This document shows, in pieces, positions 60,222 through 64,000 of a DNA stretch of 64,000 nt. Both the position numbers and the translations under genes were made by a program. This DNA is from Dyadobacter soli (GTDB lineage Bacteria; Bacteroidota; Bacteroidia; Cytophagales; Spirosomataceae). How positions within the stretch are numbered: the stretch's first letter is position 1; each line of letters begins with the position of its first letter. Below the pieces are notes generated by a model, which was given only the letters and a program-made list of their open reading frames with translations, was not told where the DNA came from and searched no databases. The DNA lies in NCBI RefSeq assembly GCF_900101885.1, contig NZ_FNAN01000003.1, positions 62,001-126,000 on the forward strand, written 5' to 3'.

Positions 60222-61685
60222 CTATTCCGTATCCTTATAAACCCCGAACTCGCTGATCGCAATGCTGACAGGCGACTTGGTAATGCGGAGGCGCACTTTG
60301 TTGGAAGTAATCGGTACGTCGAGTTTGGCGAGGCGTTTCGCGCCGACGCTGGTTCCTTTGTGAATTTCCTTCCATTCGTTGCCGATCCAGGCGTCTACGG
60401 CAAACTCTTCGATGCGCTGGCCGAGTTTGATGTATTCCTGCAAGCTGATGACGTCGAAAACAATCGGTTGGGTAAGTTCGATCACCACTTCCGGCGTTTT
60501 GAAATCGTCGTCGGTAGCCCAATAGGTATCCGGCTTGCCGTCGAGGAGGTTTTTGGCGCTGTAAATGGAGTTGTAGCCGCGCACATTCACCGCTTTGGAG
60601 GTCGCACGGCCGAGCAGGTTCGTAGCAAAGGTGTTTTTGACATGATCGCCGAAGGTTTTCAGCGCTACCACGTCGTCGTTATGCAGCTGCCCGCGGGTAT
60701 CGGGTGCGAGGCCGAGGTCGAGCGCTGCGCCGCGCCCTACACTTTTAAGGTACAGGTCAAACAGCTTCTCGGGTGTCTTCGGCTTTTCGTTGGCATGGTA
60801 AAACCAGCCTTTGCGTAATGGAACATCGCATTCTGCCGGAATCCAGAATTTGCCGCCACGCGTTCCGCCCGGGTTTTCGGTAGCATTGGCCTGCCCAGGA
60901 ACGGCTACATTCTGCCCTTCGGAAGGTTTCGGGGTCAATGTGGCCCATGAGGTAGGGTTCACGCTGCCATCCTCGTTGCCTGCCCAGCGCACGTCCCAGC
61001 CAATGTCGCTGAAAATGTTGGCATTGGGTTGCAGTTTGCGGGTGTAGTTGGTCCAGGTCGAATCCCACTGGTAGTAAGTCGTGTTATCGATGGAGCGCTT
61101 TTCACGGGCGCCGCCATAGTAGCCGTCACCACCGTTAGCGCCGTCGTGCCACGACATAAACAGGTCGCCATAATTGGTATACAACTCACGGAGCTGTTCG
61201 CGGTAGATCTTGATGTACTCCGGCGTGCCGTATTTCGCATTGTTGCGGTCCCAGGGCGAGCAATATACCCCGAATTTCAGCCCGTGCTTGCGCGCCGCGT
61301 CCGCCACCTCGCGCACGAGGTCGCCTTTGCCTTCACGGAACGGGCTTTTAGTGATATTATAGTCGGTTGTTTTGGTAGGCCATAGGCAGAAGCCGTCGTG
61401 GTGCTTCGCTACGAGCACGATCCCGCGCAAACCACCGGCTTTTGCCGCCTGAACGATCTGGTCGGCATTGAAATCGCTCGGGTTGAATGTCTTCGGATCT
61501 GCATCCCCATAACCCCATTCTTTGTTTTCGAACGTCGTAGGCGTGAAGTGCATGATACCGTAAACCTCGGTTTCATGCCAGGCGATCTGACGTAGTGCCG
61601 GCAGTGCGCCGTACGGTTTCGGAGGTGTTTGGGCAAAAGCGATCGACGCCGTCAGGCAGAGGAGACCGGTTATTTGTTTAATCAT
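60222..61685 (-). CDS. Exported alpha-L-fucosidase (GH29) with C-terminal F5/8-type module
   Basis: A 487-residue enzyme from ATG 61685 (MIKQITGLLCLTASIAFAQT signal). GH29 features: WHETEVYGIMHFTPTTFENK, RGIVLVAKHHDGFCLWPTKT and the nucleophile aspartate in LFMSWHDGANGG. A C-terminal jelly-roll (VNVRGYNSIYSAKNLLDGKP ... SKVRLRITKSPVSIAISEFG-like end, about residues 350-487) resembles a discoidin/F5/8 carbohydrate-binding domain. It removes alpha-linked L-fucose from glycans in the periplasm. It follows another GH29 gene on the same strand. Confidence 0.88.
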   Translation of the reverse strand: MIKQITGLLCLTASIAFAQTPPKPYGALPALRQIAWHETEVYGIMHFTPTTFENKEWGYGDADPKTFNPSDFNADQIVQAAKAGGLRGIVLVAKHHDGFCLWPTKTTDYNITKSPFREGKGDLVREVADAARKHGLKFGVYCSPWDRNNAKYGTPEYIKIYREQLRELYTNYGDLFMSWHDGANGGDGYYGGAREKRSIDNTTYYQWDSTWTNYTRKLQPNANIFSDIGWDVRWAGNEDGSVNPTSWATLTPKPSEGQNVAVPGQANATENPGGTRGGKFWIPAECDVPLRKGWFYHANEKPKTPEKLFDLYLKSVGRGAALDLGLAPDTRGQLHNDDVVALKTFGDHVKNTFATNLLGRATSKAVNVRGYNSIYSAKNLLDGKPDTYWATDDDFKTPEVVIELTQPIVFDVISLQEYIKLGQRIEEFAVDAWIGNEWKEIHKGTSVGAKRLAKLDVPITSNKVRLRITKSPVSIAISEFGVYKDTE

Positions 61686-61793
61686 GTTGAAAAGGAGTTT
61701 CTGATGATACAGATAGGGGTGATGCAAACTGAAAGTGAAGATCGTTTTTTTTAGCCGAGTTCACCAAATCTATTGCTGTTTTCCTATCTGGTC

Positions 61794-63215
61794 TTAATTA
61801 ATCACAAATAAATAAGCAGGCTGCGCCCCCACTTCTGACACAGTTTTAGCAGGCAGCTCGATCGCCCCATTCTTTACTTTCAATGCCTTTTTATTACCGG
61901 CAAATGTGATTTTCGCTTTTGCAGGAACTTCCAGTCCTTCCGGTTTCAATGAAGCGGGCAGCTTTTCGCCGGCTTCGGCCAGATAGAATGCGTAGGTAGT
62001 CGCGCCTTTTTTGGTGTAGGCCCATTTGCCGGCGCGGTACGGTGCCAGCGGTTTGGTTTCGTAAATACCTGTTCCATTTACATTCATCCATTTACCCATT
62101 TCTTCCAGGCGCGTGTAGGCTTCTTCGTGCCACTCGCCATCCGGGCCGGGAGCCACGTTGAGCAGGAGGTTACCGCCTTTCGCGACGATGTCGATCAGCG
62201 TATGGACGAGTTTCTGAGTCGATTTGAAGTTTTCTTTCGGAATATACGACCACGAATCGCCCATGGTCATGCAGGATTCCCAGGGAATGGACATATAGTG
62301 GTCGGGGATCGATTGTTCGGGCGTGACGTAGTTCTCAAACTCGCCGGTAACGGTGCGGTCCACCACGAGGAGGCCGGGCTGATGCGAGCGGGCCATTTTG
62401 GCAATGCGTGCCATGTCGATATCCTGGTCGTAAGGAATGGTTTTCTGCCAGCTGATGGTGGTATCGATGCTGCTTTTCGGACGTACCCAGCCGCCATCGA
62501 GCCAGAGGATGTCCACGGAGCCGTAGTCCGACATCAGTTCTTCGATCTGGTTATAGGTGAAGTCTTTGAACTTGTTCCAAAGCTCGGGGCGCTTCTTCGG
62601 GTCGTAGGACACGTTGCGGTCCTTGGGCGGGAAGTAGGGCCACCAGTAAGAATCGGTATGCCAGTCGGGTTTGGAGAAATAGGTGCCCGTCATGAAGCCT
62701 TCGTTGCGGAATGCGGCGAGTACTTCCTTGGTGACGTTCGCCTTCGGATTGCTCTTGAATGGCGTGTTGGTGATCTTGTAATCGGTGTATTTGGAATCGA
62801 ACATCGAAAAGCCGTCGTGGTGCTTCGTTGTGAAAACCACGTATTTCATACCGGCACCTTTGGCAGCTTTGGCCCAGCGGTCCGGGTTGAATTTGACGGG
62901 GTTGAAGGTTTTGGCAATGTCTTCGTAAGCTTTTTTGTATTCATACCAATCGTGCGAATGCGGCCCGCGACGCTCGCACCAGCCCTCGTCCTCCGGGCAC
63001 AGCGACCACGATTCGACGATGCCCCATTGGCTATACGTTCCCCAGTGCATCAGCAAGCCGAATTTGATATCCTGCCATTTGGAGAGCTTTTGCTGCACGA
63101 GCGGGTCGGTGGGCGCTACATATTTAGAGTGATTTTGCTCCGAATGCTGCTGCGCATACGCCCCGGAAGCAAATAGCAGCCCTGCCAGGAGGGCCGCTGT
63201 TGATTTAAGATTCAT
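61794..63215 (-). CDS. Exported alpha-L-fucosidase (GH29)
   Basis: A 473-residue secreted enzyme (signal peptide MNLKSTAALLAGLLFASGAY). GH29 signatures are FGLLMHWGTYSQWGIVESWS, MKYVVFTTKHHDGFSMFDSK and the nucleophile in YGSVDILWLDGGWVRP; the family helper segments LLVVDRTVTGEFENYVTPEQ and GNLLLNVAPGPDGEW are present. It is of the shorter type without a carbohydrate-binding module, and probably differs in linkage preference from its neighbour. It lies 41 bases after the glycosylasparaginase gene and likely shares its transcript. Confidence 0.9.
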   Translation of the reverse strand: MNLKSTAALLAGLLFASGAYAQQHSEQNHSKYVAPTDPLVQQKLSKWQDIKFGLLMHWGTYSQWGIVESWSLCPEDEGWCERRGPHSHDWYEYKKAYEDIAKTFNPVKFNPDRWAKAAKGAGMKYVVFTTKHHDGFSMFDSKYTDYKITNTPFKSNPKANVTKEVLAAFRNEGFMTGTYFSKPDWHTDSYWWPYFPPKDRNVSYDPKKRPELWNKFKDFTYNQIEELMSDYGSVDILWLDGGWVRPKSSIDTTISWQKTIPYDQDIDMARIAKMARSHQPGLLVVDRTVTGEFENYVTPEQSIPDHYMSIPWESCMTMGDSWSYIPKENFKSTQKLVHTLIDIVAKGGNLLLNVAPGPDGEWHEEAYTRLEEMGKWMNVNGTGIYETKPLAPYRAGKWAYTKKGATTYAFYLAEAGEKLPASLKPEGLEVPAKAKITFAGNKKALKVKNGAIELPAKTVSEVGAQPAYLFVIN

Positions 63216-63256
63216 TGGATTGGTTAAATGTTTGGTAAATACGGGTATCTGAGGGT

Positions 63257-64000
63257 TTACGCGAAATGGCTTTTGGAGTCGACGACCTTGCCTTTGCCGT
63301 CGCCGGTGGTAATGGTGTAGGCAAATCCGGGCTGTACCGACCAGGCACCGACTTCACCCTTTTTATTGACGGCCAGAAATCCAACCTGGAAAGTTTTGGC
63401 ACGCTCAGGATCGCGCTTGACGATCCTTTCGACTGCTTTTTTGCAGGCTTCCTCCGGTGAAGAACCATTGCGCATGAATTCCACGACCAAATGCGTGCCT
63501 GCCACGCGGATCACTTCCTCGCCCTGGCCGGATGAGGTGGCCGCGCCGATCTCGTTATCCACAAAAAGCCCTGCGCCGATGATAGGGGAGTCGCCTACGC
63601 GGCCGCGCATTTTGAAGCCCATGCCGCTCGTGGTACACATGCCGGAGAGATTACCCTGGGCGTCCAATGCGAGGGTGCCCATGGTGTCGTGGTTGAAATT
63701 GCCGTTGTCGAGCCGTGCAGGGGCAAATGGCCCGTGGCCTTTTGATTGCTTGTGTTCTATGTTGATAACCGGCTTGTATTCAGCCTTTTTGAGCCATTTT
63801 TTGTACTCGTCGGCCGCATCCGGTGAAAGCTTGGCGGATTCCAGTTTGAAACCGTTGGCCAATGCGAATTGCTGTGCGCCTGCGCCTGCGAGGAACACGT
63901 GCGGCGTGGTTTCCATGAGCTTGCGGGCCACTGATACCGGATGTTTGATCCTTTCGAGGAATGCGACGGCGCCGCAGTTCGATTTTTCATCCATAATGCA
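63257..64000 (-). CDS. N4-(beta-N-acetylglucosaminyl)-L-asparaginase (glycosylasparaginase), N-terminus outside window
   Basis: The gene runs off the right edge; 247 residues are visible (the frame stays open past an internal Met at 63994). It is an Ntn hydrolase that splits the GlcNAc-Asn bond of glycoproteins. MDEKSNCGAVAFLERIKHPV, HVFLAGAGAQQFA, the autoprocessing site NHDTMGTLALD (nucleophile Thr codon at 63683-63685), TSGMGFKMRGRVGDSPIIGA and TSSGQGEEVIRVAGTHLVVE are diagnostic. Cleavage before the threonine yields alpha and beta subunits. With two fucosidases and a mannanase next to it, the gene points to N-glycan degradation. Confidence 0.9.
   Translation of the reverse strand, partial: CIMDEKSNCGAVAFLERIKHPVSVARKLMETTPHVFLAGAGAQQFALANGFKLESAKLSPDAADEYKKWLKKAEYKPVINIEHKQSKGHGPFAPARLDNGNFNHDTMGTLALDAQGNLSGMCTTSGMGFKMRGRVGDSPIIGAGLFVDNEIGAATSSGQGEEVIRVAGTHLVVEFMRNGSSPEEACKKAVERIVKRDPERAKTFQVGFLAVNKKGEVGAWSVQPGFAYTITTGDGKGKVVDSKSHFA

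Noticed and set aside
1-64000. tRNA, rRNA or riboswitch genes
   Set aside because: Reading both strands I found no cloverleaf-like or rRNA-like sequence and no recognisable riboswitch core; a covariance-model scan would be decisive.

Overview
The window is a chromosomal segment (about 50% GC or slightly above) of a member of the Bacteroidota. It most resembles a Dyadobacter-like Cytophagales. The evidence is two SusC/SusD pairs, LeuRS and ParC sequences of Bacteroidota type, promoter boxes of the TTG-N19-TAnnTTTG type, many secreted glycoside hydrolases, and Tat-exported TIM-barrel proteins. The genus is an inference; no rRNA, tRNA, insertion sequence, integrase or CRISPR array was seen.

Layout. 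1-3200: the 5' end of parC, a Nudix CoA pyrophosphatase, a DUF2442 gene beside a frameshifted DUF4160 gene, and a COG2509 flavoprotein. 3460-8284: a Tat-exported TIM-barrel protein, a glutaryl-CoA dehydrogenase-like enzyme, a fatty acid hydroxylase/sterol desaturase and an ScfR/RamB-like regulator. 8680-14304: leuS (with an in-frame low-complexity hairpin insertion), small secreted proteins and a GH25 lysozyme. 14362-25563: agmatine deiminase and N-carbamoylputrescine amidase (agmatine to putrescine), separated by about 9 kb holding a stand-alone Hint protein, an AEC permease, a Tat-exported aminotransferase and a SusC/SusD/lipoprotein operon. 25606-28053: a heptosyltransferase-like/LpxL-like pair and a small membrane protein. 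28097-37602: an assimilatory sulfate reduction operon on the minus strand (TSUP transporter, metZ, UPF0175/PIN toxin-antitoxin pair, cysH, cysD, cysN, sulfite/nitrite reductase, SUMT). 37729-55799: a polysaccharide-utilisation-type locus on the minus strand (SusC, SusD, FMN-binding lipoprotein candidate, exported FAD oxidoreductase with a CBM-like domain, ApbE flavin transferase, six-hairpin glycosidase-like protein, sodium:solute symporter, GH2, cytosolic FAD oxidoreductase), with a divergent LacI regulator that carries an extra zinc ribbon. 57371-64000: a YoeB toxin-antitoxin pair, a TIM-barrel protein, GH76, two GH29 alpha-L-fucosidases and a partial glycosylasparaginase, a set suited to N-glycan breakdown.

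Two themes stand out. First, the 37.7-55.8 kb locus combines glycan import with what looks like an extracytosolic flavin electron-transfer chain: ApbE, a candidate flavinylated carrier with a DAKAGAT motif, and an exported FAD enzyme. Second, gaps between genes, and sometimes coding sequence, are filled by hairpins built from a degenerate short tandem repeat followed by its own inverse. Several unrelated sequence families share this architecture, and four copies sit between genes of the sulfate operon. A separate REP-like nested palindrome family lies at 17.4 and 42.3-42.9 kb, and a third palindrome type has been captured in the N-terminal coding region of the exported FAD enzyme.
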